A stretch of 64,000 bases of DNA from Chitinophagaceae bacterium (GTDB lineage: Bacteria > Bacteroidota > Bacteroidia > Cytophagales > Cytophagaceae): contig JAQBNU010000027.1 in NCBI GenBank assembly GCA_028288365.1, forward strand, positions 1 to 64,000, given 5' to 3'. Numbering within the stretch: the stretch's first letter is position 1; the number at the start of each line of letters is the position of its first letter. The notes under the pieces were generated by a model, which saw only the letters and a program-made list of their open reading frames with translations, had not been told where the DNA came from and made no database searches. Below are positions 1 through 6,691 of the stretch, in pieces. The translations under genes were made by a program, and so were the position numbers.

Positions 1-117
1 TTGGAAGAAGCCCGCCTCAGAGCACAAAAAATGGCCAAGAAATTTAAACTACCCATAGAAGTAAAAATTGCGTCTGACGGAAAAGAAGTCCATAGAAAGC
101 ATTTGACGCTGGGATAA
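1..117 (+). CDS. 3' end of an unrecognised CDS (5' partial)
   Basis: Frame 1 is open from the first base and ends at TAA (115-117), followed at once by TAG. The 38 visible residues are rich in Lys and Arg, including a KMAKKFKLP stretch and an EVKIASDGKEV stretch near the end. Nothing here identifies a family, and the start lies outside the window. A strong hairpin terminator follows about 55 bases downstream, which supports this as a genuine gene end. Confidence 0.6.
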   Translation: MEEARLRAQKMAKKFKLPIEVKIASDGKEVHRKHLTLG

Positions 118-170
118 TAGAAGTGAAGAAAGACGAGCGAGGAGAGACGATATACAAAATCAACTAAAGA

Positions 171-207
171 AAAGAGCACGATGAATTTTTCATCGCGCTC
201 TTTTTTG
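171..207 (+). terminator. Rho-independent terminator
   Basis: The stem AAGAGC-CGATGAA pairs with TTCATCG-GCTCTT with one mismatch on each side, and a T run follows. It closes the gene ending at 117. The only ATG of the repeat-derived ORF just downstream (181) lies inside this stem, which argues against that ORF being translated. Confidence 0.8.
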
Positions 208-225
208 TTCCAAACGGTCTTTTGT

Positions 226-446
226 ACTTCCGAAGTCCAACCGAGTACCTCCGAAGTCCTCCACCGAACCTCCGATGTTCTCCATCGTACCTCGGAAGTC
301 CGATCGAGTACTGATTTAGTACTCCGTCGTACTTCGGAACTACAACGGAGAACCTCCGAAGTCCTCCGTTGTACTGATTTGGTCCGGCGTTGCACTTCGG
401 AGGTACTCGGTTGGACCTCCGAGGTCCTCCATCGTACTTCCGAAGT
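226..446. repeat. Phased 21-bp tandem array with a palindromic core
   Basis: Ten complete 21-bp units start at 226, 247, 268 and so on to 415, and an eleventh core begins at 436. Each unit begins with a version of ACTTC-C-GAAGT, an odd palindrome; the last is extended to GTACTTC-C-GAAGTAC (435-449). Two units carry the variant ACTGATTTAGT or ACTGATTTGGT. The remaining 10 bases per unit are less conserved and resemble CCTCCATCGT. The period is very constant although individual bases vary. Because 21 is divisible by 3 the array is open in several frames and gives a pseudo-heptapeptide ORF. A period of two helical turns would place every palindrome on the same DNA face, so a protein-binding array is possible (inference). 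Confidence 0.85.
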
Positions 447-770
447 ACAGAAGATTTTGCAAAGTATCCGCTGATACATAAATCGCTAGTGTTTCAACAG
501 ACAAATTCATTAGGTGTAACAAGCAATAGTCTATAGAAATGCTCCTATCACAGGTTGTGCCGGAGAGAGAAGAAACAGTGGTCTCAATGTTTGTTTTTCA
601 TAGGCCGATTTCTTACTTATGGAAGTAAATCGCTTTTTAATGGATATATTTTATTTTTTGGTCGAAGTAAATAGTTAAATCAATTCGCCGTGATAAAAGA
701 GATTATCCTTTATAAAAAAGAAATAAACATAGGCAGCAGAGAGAGTTTTTTATTCTAAACAACATGTACA
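447..770. other. Non-coding stretch upstream of the ethylene-receptor-like kinase
   Basis: I see no credible gene here. It contains an imperfect hairpin around 613-640 (CGATTT ... AAATCG) and an AT-rich section before the kinase start at 771. No clear Bacteroidota promoter with correct spacing could be assigned. The region and the adjacent 21-bp array are the only candidates for control of the downstream kinase and regulator pair. Confidence 0.4.
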
Positions 771-1901
771 ATGAAACAAGTCATTGACTTTTTTGAAAAA
801 TTATTTTTAGCAGACAGTTGGCCTCCAAGATGGTATTGCGGAGAGTGGACATCGTTTCATGGTTGGCTGTATATCTGCTCTGACCTTGCTATCTGGTTGG
901 CTTACTTTGCGATCCCTATACTCTTAATAAAATTTGTTACACAAAAGCGAGATGTGCCATTGCCATCTGTATTCTGGTTGTTCGGAGCTTTCATCTTATT
1001 GTGTGGACTCACGCATGCGATGGATGCGAGTATGTTTTGGTGGCCGGCTTACCGATTAAACGGATTGATCCGGTTTATTACGGCCTGTGTTTCCTGGCTC
1101 ACAGTATTGGCACTCATCAAAATTTTACCCCAAGCTTTTACATTAAAAACCACCAAAGAATTGGAGGTAGAAATTGCGGCCCGCAAAGAAGCGGAAAAGA
1201 AATTGAACCAATACACGGCAGAATTGGAAGATAAAAATAAAGAACTGGAACAATTCGCTTATGTGGCTTCACATGATTTGCAAGAACCTCTGAGAACGAT
1301 TTCCAACTATGTCGGGCTCATCGATGAAAAACTTTCCGAAACGATAGACCAAGAGACAGAGCGACACCTTCAGTTTATCGTGAGTGCGACCGCTAAGATG
1401 CAAAATCTGATTAGAGATTTGTTGGAATTATCGAGGATAGGAAAAGACGTGGTCATGACTACGGTAGATTGCAATCAACTGTTGGCAAGCGTACTCAGCG
1501 AAATGCAAGTTACCATTGAAGAAAGCCACACAAGTATTATATCTGCTGTTCTTCCCACGCTCAGAGGAAATGAAACCGCATTGAAACAGCTGTTTCAAAA
1601 CTTAATCAGCAATGCAATTAAATTCCGAAAGAAAAATGAACCACTCCACATCCATGTATCGGTGGAGGAAAAAGAATCAGAATATCTTTTTGCCATAAAG
1701 GACAATGGCATTGGGATAGAAGAACAACATAAAGAAAAAATCTTTATTATTTTTCAACGCTTGCACAGTGAATACCCGGGTACGGGTATAGGACTCGCTA
1801 CCTGCCAGAAAATAGTGGCCTTGCACAATGGTAAAATAGCAGTAGAGTCAAAAGTGGGAGAAGGAAGTGTTTTTTATTTCAGCCTTTCAAAAAAAATATA
1901 A
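771..1901 (+). CDS. Histidine kinase with ethylene-receptor-type (ETR1-like) membrane sensor domain
   Basis: 376 residues. Residues 33-56, 67-85 and 96-119 form three membrane helices, followed by a coiled linker (126-160), a HisKA domain with phospho-acceptor His168 (SHDLQEP) and a HATPase domain (N-box Asn277/Asn281, DNGIG 311-315, GTGIGL near 338). The N-terminus matches plant ETR1 without gaps at a constant offset of 13: Asp38, Tyr45, Ile48, Pro49, Ile75, Cys78 and His82 correspond to ETR1 Asp25, Tyr32, Ile35, Pro36, Ile62, Cys65 and His69. Cys65 and His69 bind the copper cofactor in ETR1. This is known family knowledge; that the protein binds ethylene is inference. It also carries a Cys-Gly-Glu-Trp segment before helix 1. 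The response regulator at 1943 follows after 41 bases and is the probable partner. The ATG is at 771. Confidence 0.9.
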   Translation: MKQVIDFFEKLFLADSWPPRWYCGEWTSFHGWLYICSDLAIWLAYFAIPILLIKFVTQKRDVPLPSVFWLFGAFILLCGLTHAMDASMFWWPAYRLNGLIRFITACVSWLTVLALIKILPQAFTLKTTKELEVEIAARKEAEKKLNQYTAELEDKNKELEQFAYVASHDLQEPLRTISNYVGLIDEKLSETIDQETERHLQFIVSATAKMQNLIRDLLELSRIGKDVVMTTVDCNQLLASVLSEMQVTIEESHTSIISAVLPTLRGNETALKQLFQNLISNAIKFRKKNEPLHIHVSVEEKESEYLFAIKDNGIGIEEQHKEKIFIIFQRLHSEYPGTGIGLATCQKIVALHNGKIAVESKVGEGSVFYFSLSKKI

Positions 1902-1942
1902 ATGGTAGATAAGATTTTTTGCCTCATGTTTTTAATCCATAA

Positions 1943-2365
1943 ATGATCCCAATGAAAAAAATAAACTGCATTCTACTCATAGACGATAATCCTGCCGACA
2001 ATGAATTTCATGCCATTAAGATCAAGAAAGCAGATGTATGCCAGCGCGTAGAGTCGGCCACCAGCGGCCTCAAGGCACTTGAGTACATTAAGAAATCGGG
2101 AGAACCGGGTCAATCGGAAACCTATCCTAAACCGGATCTTATTTTTCTGGACATCAACATGCCTGGTATGAATGGGTTTGAGTTTTTGGAAGAGTATAAC
2201 AAGCTGGATGAGAAATTGAAATCGAAAGTAGTGATCATCATGCTGACTACTTCTTTAAATCCCGACGATGAAAAGCGAGCCCTCAACAATAAAGACGTAA
2301 CCGAATTTCAACACAAACCACTAAGCGTGGAAATACTGAAAGAAACGATAGAGAAGTTTTTTTGA
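1943..2365 (+). CDS. Single-domain (Rcp1/CheY-like) response regulator
   Basis: 140 residues, only a receiver domain. The acidic pocket is Asp14/Asp15, the phospho-acceptor is Asp70 in FLDINMPGMNG, the switch Thr is at 102-103 and the conserved Lys is Lys125 before Pro126. The IDDNPADNEF start and the inserted loop before the phospho-Asp are typical of Rcp1-type regulators paired with phytochrome-like or hybrid kinases. There is no output domain, so the signal probably goes to another protein by contact or phosphotransfer. An alternative in-frame ATG exists at 1952 (residue 4). It probably forms a two-gene operon with the kinase at 771. Confidence 0.92.
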   Translation: MIPMKKINCILLIDDNPADNEFHAIKIKKADVCQRVESATSGLKALEYIKKSGEPGQSETYPKPDLIFLDINMPGMNGFEFLEEYNKLDEKLKSKVVIIMLTTSLNPDDEKRALNNKDVTEFQHKPLSVEILKETIEKFF

Positions 2366-2395
2366 AGTCGACTTGCTGTTGATATCAGTGGATAC

Positions 2396-2424
2396 AAAAA
2401 AAAGGAGCATGCGCTCCTTTTTTC
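2396..2424. terminator. Bidirectional rho-independent terminator
   Basis: The stem GGAGC/GCTCC with loop ATGC is flanked by an A run on the left and a T run on the right. It lies between the response regulator (ending 2365, plus strand) and the minus-strand gene ending at 2443, so it can serve both convergent genes. Confidence 0.85.
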
Positions 2425-2442
2425 ATTTGTAGATCACCTCGG

Positions 2443-2928
2443 CTAAGAGGCTTTTGCTGTAACAGGTGTTTCTGCAGCAGGCTTACTTTTTTTAGCAAAG
2501 TGTTTACTCAACTCCTGCACCGTATTCGTCAGGTGACTATTTCCCCGGGCGGCTTGTTTGAGAAAACCGTAACACTGGTCGCTCACCGTGATGGCCTCGT
2601 TGCCGGCGGCCATGAAGGTATCGCTCAGGGCTTCGTACAGCGGAACGATTTGCGCCATGATTTCCGACAGGTCCAGAAACAACTGCGCGTCTTTAAAAAA
2701 TTCCACCGTGTCGATGGCTTGCGGAATCGCCGTAGAATTGGCTTTGACGGCGACGACTACGTCGTGTACATACCCCTGGCGCTTTTCGGCGACCTTGCGC
2801 AAACTTTTGCGTTCCTCCGGAGAAAGGTGAATGAGAAAAGGCATCATGCTTTTCAAAGCAATGATCTGGTTGATGAAGGTGTTTTTCTGATCATCAGAAA
2901 GAGCCACGGAGAGATTTTGATAACTCAT
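2443..2928 (-). CDS. Conserved Bacteroidota protein of unknown function (MSYQN-type helical protein)
   Basis: 161 residues, predicted entirely alpha-helical, no signal peptide or membrane segment, so probably cytoplasmic. The start MSYQNLSVALSDDQ, the PFLIHLSPEERKSL motif (residues 30-43) and the LSDTFMAAGNEA motif (about 101-112) match an uncharacterised family I recall from many Bacteroidota and some cyanobacteria. The last 15 residues are Lys/Ala/Pro-rich and probably disordered. Overlapping plus-strand ORFs lack such patterns and are treated as shadows. The function is unknown. Confidence 0.8.
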   Translation of the reverse strand: MSYQNLSVALSDDQKNTFINQIIALKSMMPFLIHLSPEERKSLRKVAEKRQGYVHDVVVAVKANSTAIPQAIDTVEFFKDAQLFLDLSEIMAQIVPLYEALSDTFMAAGNEAITVSDQCYGFLKQAARGNSHLTNTVQELSKHFAKKSKPAAETPVTAKAS

Positions 2929-3038
2929 GATTTAAAAAGTTTTAGTTAGAAAAAATATATACTCATCAGACTATTGGTGTTTAGACGAACGCTTCCGCCT
3001 TTCTTCAAAAAAATTCAAATTTTTTCCTTCGGAACCTT

Positions 3039-3271
3039 CTACTTAACCTTAGGTATTTTTCCTGAAGCGGGCAACATTTTCCACAGCAAAGCTTGTTTTT
3101 CTTCCTGGCTTTCGTCTTATTTATAGAAAGATATTGCTTTTTGATAGTTGCTTTTTGCTTTTTCGTCGGAATAGTCCTGGAGAATGGGTACCAGGAAAAA
3201 GAAATAAGCAGGGGAAGGATAGCAGGTATTTTTTAACAGAAAATCACATTCCACTCAGCCTGTTGACTCAT
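3039..3271 (-). pseudogene. Decayed gene fragment with a frameshift and an in-frame stop
   Basis: Read on the minus strand, an ATG at 3271 begins MSQQAEWNVIF and then hits a stop. A shift of one frame continues with LLKNTCYPSPAYFFFL, passes through a QKAISFYK segment to an in-frame TAA (around 3121), and the same frame resumes with DESQEEKQALLWKMLPASG up to TAG at 3039-3041. The composition is protein-like (acidic and basic helical segments, clustered aromatics) across both breaks. This suggests a degraded gene, possibly TPR-like because of the YQKAISFYK segment. The family is not identified and the upstream frame joint is uncertain. Confidence 0.35.
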
Positions 3272-3332
3272 GAGACGGTCGGTAGGCGGAGGAGTTTATA
3301 ACATACCTTTTGGAAACCTAACATTTTAAATC

Positions 3333-3524
3333 GTGAAGGCCTTTAGAATTTTAGTGACAGCCGCTTTACTGCTGGGCATGACCGTTTTGTCTTATGCGTT
3401 GATCAACGATAAAGACGAATGCCGCGGCAAATGCACGGGCAGCAGCAATTGTACAGCCTGTAAAAACTGTACCGGTTGCGCCCATTGTCATACCAACGGT
3501 GGAACCTGCGGGGTGTGCAGGTAA
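3333..3524 (+). CDS. Small secreted Cys-rich protein
   Basis: 63 residues from a GTG start at 3333; no in-frame ATG fits. A clear signal peptide occupies residues 1-23 (MKAFRILVTAALLLGM...). The mature part has ten Cys in CxxC-like spacing (CRGKC, CTACKNCTGCAHC, CGVC). Such spacing suggests metal binding or disulfide bonding in the periplasm or at the surface (inference). The next gene's preferred ATG is at 3550, leaving 25 bases, so the two are probably cotranscribed. Some Bacteroidota genomes have similar short CTxCxxC proteins, but I know no function. Confidence 0.7.
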   Translation: MKAFRILVTAALLLGMTVLSYALINDKDECRGKCTGSSNCTACKNCTGCAHCHTNGGTCGVCR

Positions 3525-3549
3525 AAAAGAACAGCATACGAAGAATGAA

Positions 3550-4071
3550 ATGATTGCATACAAAAGTAGAAGTGGAAAAAGATCGGGAGTGAAGGCCTAT
3601 GAAATTGGTCGTAACTCCATTGTCCTTAAATTCTGTAACGGGAAAGCGTATGAGTATACCTATTCCAGTGCAGGTTTTGAAGCCGTTGAAGCCATGAAAG
3701 AATGCGCCATTGAAAACAAGGGGCTCAACCGATACATTGACCGTTACAAACCGGCTTACGCAGGAGTCTTTAAAAAGAGCTTTCGAATAGAGCACTTCAA
3801 CAAAAAACAGAAACAAATAAAAAGTAAATCTACTGCCGCCCTTCTCGCCTTCTTTTTGGGTGGTGTCGGTATGCACCGTTTTTACCTGGGGCAAACAGGT
3901 CTTGGTGTGGTGTACTTGTTATTTTTCTGGACGCTTATTCCAGCTGTTGCAGCGTTTGTTGATTTCATTATTTTTCTAACTGTGAGCGATGAAAAATTTA
4001 ATGCGAAATACAACAAGAAGTTGAAAAGCACTTCTCTGGAATCAATAGAAGAGCAAGTAAAGTATCTCTAA
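3550..4071 (+). CDS. KTSC-like plus TM2 domain membrane protein
   Basis: 173 residues from ATG 3550; an upstream in-frame start at 3499 would overlap the previous gene. Residues 1-70 resemble the KTSC domain (VKAYEIGRNSIVLKF then GKAYEYTYS, ending in LNRYIDRY). After a Lys-rich linker, residues 99-160 form a TM2 domain: AALLAFFLGGVGMHRFYLGQ, a turn, then a second hydrophobic helix ending in a VDFIIFLT segment. TM2 proteins are two-helix inner-membrane proteins of unknown bacterial role. It lies in the co-directional run 3333-6618. Confidence 0.85.
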   Translation: MIAYKSRSGKRSGVKAYEIGRNSIVLKFCNGKAYEYTYSSAGFEAVEAMKECAIENKGLNRYIDRYKPAYAGVFKKSFRIEHFNKKQKQIKSKSTAALLAFFLGGVGMHRFYLGQTGLGVVYLLFFWTLIPAVAAFVDFIIFLTVSDEKFNAKYNKKLKSTSLESIEEQVKYL

Positions 4072-4101
4072 CCAATTTGGCATTTAAATAATATTACCAT
4101 A

Positions 4102-4686
4102 ATGAAAAAGCATAGCTTAATTTTTCTTCTCTTGACTTTTGGATTTTTAGCTTGTCAAAATTCTCAAAGCACAACAGAAACTACATCGGTTGATTCTTCT
4201 ACTACCAACAATGTTACAAACGAAGCAGGCAAGTCAGATGCAGAAGTAAATGCGGAGTTGATTGAGAAAGGTGTAGATGTTGGAACTACTCTTATAGAAA
4301 ATGTATCGGCGGCGAAGCAACAAAGAGACAGCATCCGTGCAGCAAACAGAAAAGAAGTTTGGATTTTTCAGATAGGCGGAAACCAAAGTTCTCCTAAAGC
4401 ATTTGAAGAGTTGTATCATCAATTAAGCGGCAGTCTTACTAATCTATACCTATTTAAAGAATCAAAGCACAGTTATTATCTGATCAAAAAAGATAACTGC
4501 GATTCTCAACAGGAACTTTTAGATAAACAAAACGAAGTAGAAGCAGCAATTCAACAGGCAGGTGCGACTGCAGATATAAGAGTTATAAACCTTACATCTT
4601 ACTGTGAATTAAAAGACGATGTACAAATGGATGATAATGTGAAGTTGAAAGGTAAAGATAGGTTGGATTGCTATACCTGTAAATGA
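4102..4686 (+). CDS. Lipoprotein with SPOR-like domain, unknown function
   Basis: 194 residues. The N-terminus is a lipoprotein signal with lipobox GFLAC, giving Cys18 as the lipidated residue. Residues 19-50 are Ser/Thr-rich and probably disordered. From about residue 85 a compact domain begins with EVWIFQIGGNQSSPKAFEEL and contains LFKESKHSYYLI, a beta-alpha-beta arrangement that loosely recalls SPOR-type domains (weak inference). It ends in a Cys pair (CYTCK). One base separates it from the next gene, so they are cotranscribed. Confidence 0.75.
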   Translation: MKKHSLIFLLLTFGFLACQNSQSTTETTSVDSSTTNNVTNEAGKSDAEVNAELIEKGVDVGTTLIENVSAAKQQRDSIRAANRKEVWIFQIGGNQSSPKAFEELYHQLSGSLTNLYLFKESKHSYYLIKKDNCDSQQELLDKQNEVEAAIQQAGATADIRVINLTSYCELKDDVQMDDNVKLKGKDRLDCYTCK

Positions 4687-4687
4687 T

Positions 4688-5632
4688 ATGAGCAGATACG
4701 TTCCTAATCTAATACCTGAACAACACAGAATACTAAAAACCTATTTCAAGGGTAATATTTATAATTCAAAATCAAACGAACTCTATACAGTAGCAAGCTG
4801 GATGATTGGAGTGGTTGCTTTTGTTACAGCGCTCGTTTGGATTGGATATCCTTTGTTATGTTTTTTATTTGCTGTTCTTGGCTATGGCATTATACCACCT
4901 GGACAAAAATTCTTGGAACGAACACTTCGATTCCGGATGACCAATAAGATCAAAGGAGTTTTCGCCATAATCGTTTTAATTTTTTCTTTTCCCCTATCTT
5001 CTTACTATGGTAAGATCGATGCACAAATAGCTCTTCAGGAAACACACGCAAAAATACTGGCTGAACAAAAACAAAAACATAAGACTGACAGTCTCGAAGA
5101 AGTAAGAAGACAAAATCAAGATAGTCTTGAATTTCACATCGCAAATAGTAAAACCTTAGAAGCGAAACATGAATTTGAAGAGGCGACGAAACAATTGTCC
5201 GCCGCATACAACTTCGCCAATACTCAAGAAGATAAAAGCAGGATCGAGCAAGAACAATTAGTAGTTCTTACAACGAAAGTTTCGCAGCTGGTAAGTTCTG
5301 GTAAATATAATTTGGCGATACCTGAATTAACGGACCTTCTTCAAAGAGACGAAAAGAATAATGATTTGCTTTACCAACGTGCGCTTTGCTATAGCAAGAC
5401 AGGAAATATACAAGAAGCAGTTAACGATTGTAAAAGTGCCATTGATTTAGGAAGTGATAAAGCTGAAAAGCTTCACAATAAAATCAATCCGGTAAAAAGA
5501 AGAATTGTTGATTATGTGACTCGTTGTTGTGACGGCACAACTTCAAGTGCAAAAGGAAGAGGAGCCTGCTCACATCATCATGGAGTTTGTGATTGGTATG
5601 AACCGGTTTACGAAGAATCTAGAAAATATTAG
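4688..5632 (+). CDS. Membrane-anchored TPR protein with DUF3761-like C-terminus
   Basis: 314 residues. Three hydrophobic segments (about 36-60, 60-75 and 96-113) anchor the N-terminus. Residues 115-150 are a charged coiled coil, and TPR-like helices follow at about 155-260, with KYNLAIPELTDLLQRDEKNNDLLYQRALCYSKTGNIQEA as the clearest unit (cited by its key residues only). The tail holds CCDGT, SAKGRGACSHHHGV, which resembles DUF3761, a short Cys/His motif domain. The topology suggests a cytoplasmic or periplasmic scaffold on the membrane. The stop is 2 bases before the next start. Confidence 0.7.
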   Translation: MSRYVPNLIPEQHRILKTYFKGNIYNSKSNELYTVASWMIGVVAFVTALVWIGYPLLCFLFAVLGYGIIPPGQKFLERTLRFRMTNKIKGVFAIIVLIFSFPLSSYYGKIDAQIALQETHAKILAEQKQKHKTDSLEEVRRQNQDSLEFHIANSKTLEAKHEFEEATKQLSAAYNFANTQEDKSRIEQEQLVVLTTKVSQLVSSGKYNLAIPELTDLLQRDEKNNDLLYQRALCYSKTGNIQEAVNDCKSAIDLGSDKAEKLHNKINPVKRRIVDYVTRCCDGTTSSAKGRGACSHHHGVCDWYEPVYEESRKY

Positions 5633-5634
5633 TT

Positions 5635-6618
5635 ATGCATATATCTCTGTTTAGAACAGCAAAATTGGTTGAGCCTAGTTTTTTTCAAAAACTATTCAAG
5701 CAATCTCCTGAAGAGAACGCGGTAATAGAAGTGAATAATTTGTTAGCGACTAAATCCATCAAGGAAATTTCAAAATCAGCCATTGCTGAAATTGAGGAAC
5801 GCTATAACATCAGTATACATAGAGAATTCAAACTGAACCTGGAAGAATTCTATGCCGTGTATTTGAATTATTGTTTGTCGGATAAATTTTTAAGTGAAAG
5901 TGAACTGGAGGAACTCCAACACTTAAAAATGATTCTTAATCTGGATGATGCCATCGTCACATCTATTCATAAAAACTTAGGAAAGAAAATTTATAAGCAA
6001 TCGTTTGAAGAAGCCATCGCAGACGGAAGATTATCAGAAAATGAAAAATCGTTTTTAGATAAACTGGAAAGCAACCTTAAGCTTCCGGAAGACCTCGTTA
6101 AAAAAATCTCAGAAGAATCTCGCAAGACATTCATGGCAAATTACGTCGATAAAATCATTTCTGATCAACGGCTATCTCCTATCGAAGAAAAAGAGATGAA
6201 AGCCATTGCACAAAGCTTGAACATCGATCTTCAGATCGATCAAAAAAACAGATCGACGTTAGAAAAACTGAAAAGAGATTGGGCTCTGGAAAATCTTCCC
6301 TTACCGGAAATAAAAGTAGACCTCAAATTACAAAAAGGAGAAGTCTGTCACTATACAGATTACATCGAGTGGATAGAAGAAAGAAGAAACGATTGGACAG
6401 TCATTGATAGAGGATATGTGTACCTGACCAATAAGCGAGTCCTCTTTATGGGAATAGACAAACTGAAAAATATTCGCTTAGATAAAATACTAACGTGTAC
6501 AATTCAAATGCAAGGTGTAAAACTTGGAAAAGAAACAGGCAAGGTGCCGATATTAAAACCTAACAAAGATGTGGATGTGATGTGGAAGATATTGGGCAGG
6601 CTTTGGAAGGAGTTTTGA
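5635..6618 (+). CDS. TerB-like helical repeats with C-terminal PH-like (GRAM/bPH) domain
   Basis: 327 residues, no signal peptide or membrane segment. Residues 60-205 contain repeated acidic helix pairs of the form ADGRLSENEKSFLDKLESNL and ISDQRLSPIEEKEMKAIAQSL, which resemble the TerB/tellurite-resistance helical fold. The C-terminal 110 residues contain VYLTNKRVLFMG, a signature of bacterial PH/GRAM-type domains, which often bind membranes. The gene starts 2 bases after the previous stop and ends the run 3333-6618. The combination suggests a peripheral membrane sensor or scaffold; the function is unknown. Confidence 0.7.
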   Translation: MHISLFRTAKLVEPSFFQKLFKQSPEENAVIEVNNLLATKSIKEISKSAIAEIEERYNISIHREFKLNLEEFYAVYLNYCLSDKFLSESELEELQHLKMILNLDDAIVTSIHKNLGKKIYKQSFEEAIADGRLSENEKSFLDKLESNLKLPEDLVKKISEESRKTFMANYVDKIISDQRLSPIEEKEMKAIAQSLNIDLQIDQKNRSTLEKLKRDWALENLPLPEIKVDLKLQKGEVCHYTDYIEWIEERRNDWTVIDRGYVYLTNKRVLFMGIDKLKNIRLDKILTCTIQMQGVKLGKETGKVPILKPNKDVDVMWKILGRLWKEF

Positions 6619-6691
6619 TAAAATCAATAGACACAAATTTGATCGGAATGCACTTAATTATTTTTGAAAAAAAACTATTAAATATAATATC

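Noticed and set aside
226-446. The 21-bp array considered as a CRISPR
   Set aside because: There are no spacers of unique sequence and no cas genes; the units are contiguous and degenerate.
181-474. 97-residue plus-strand ORF with heptapeptide repeats
   Set aside because: It is the translation of the 21-bp palindrome array, its ATG lies in a terminator stem, and the period divisible by three opens other frames too. No signal or domain is seen.
2500-2949. 149-residue plus-strand ORF opposite the MSYQN-type gene
   Set aside because: Its sequence has no helical or family pattern, while the minus-strand protein matches a known family; treated as a shadow.
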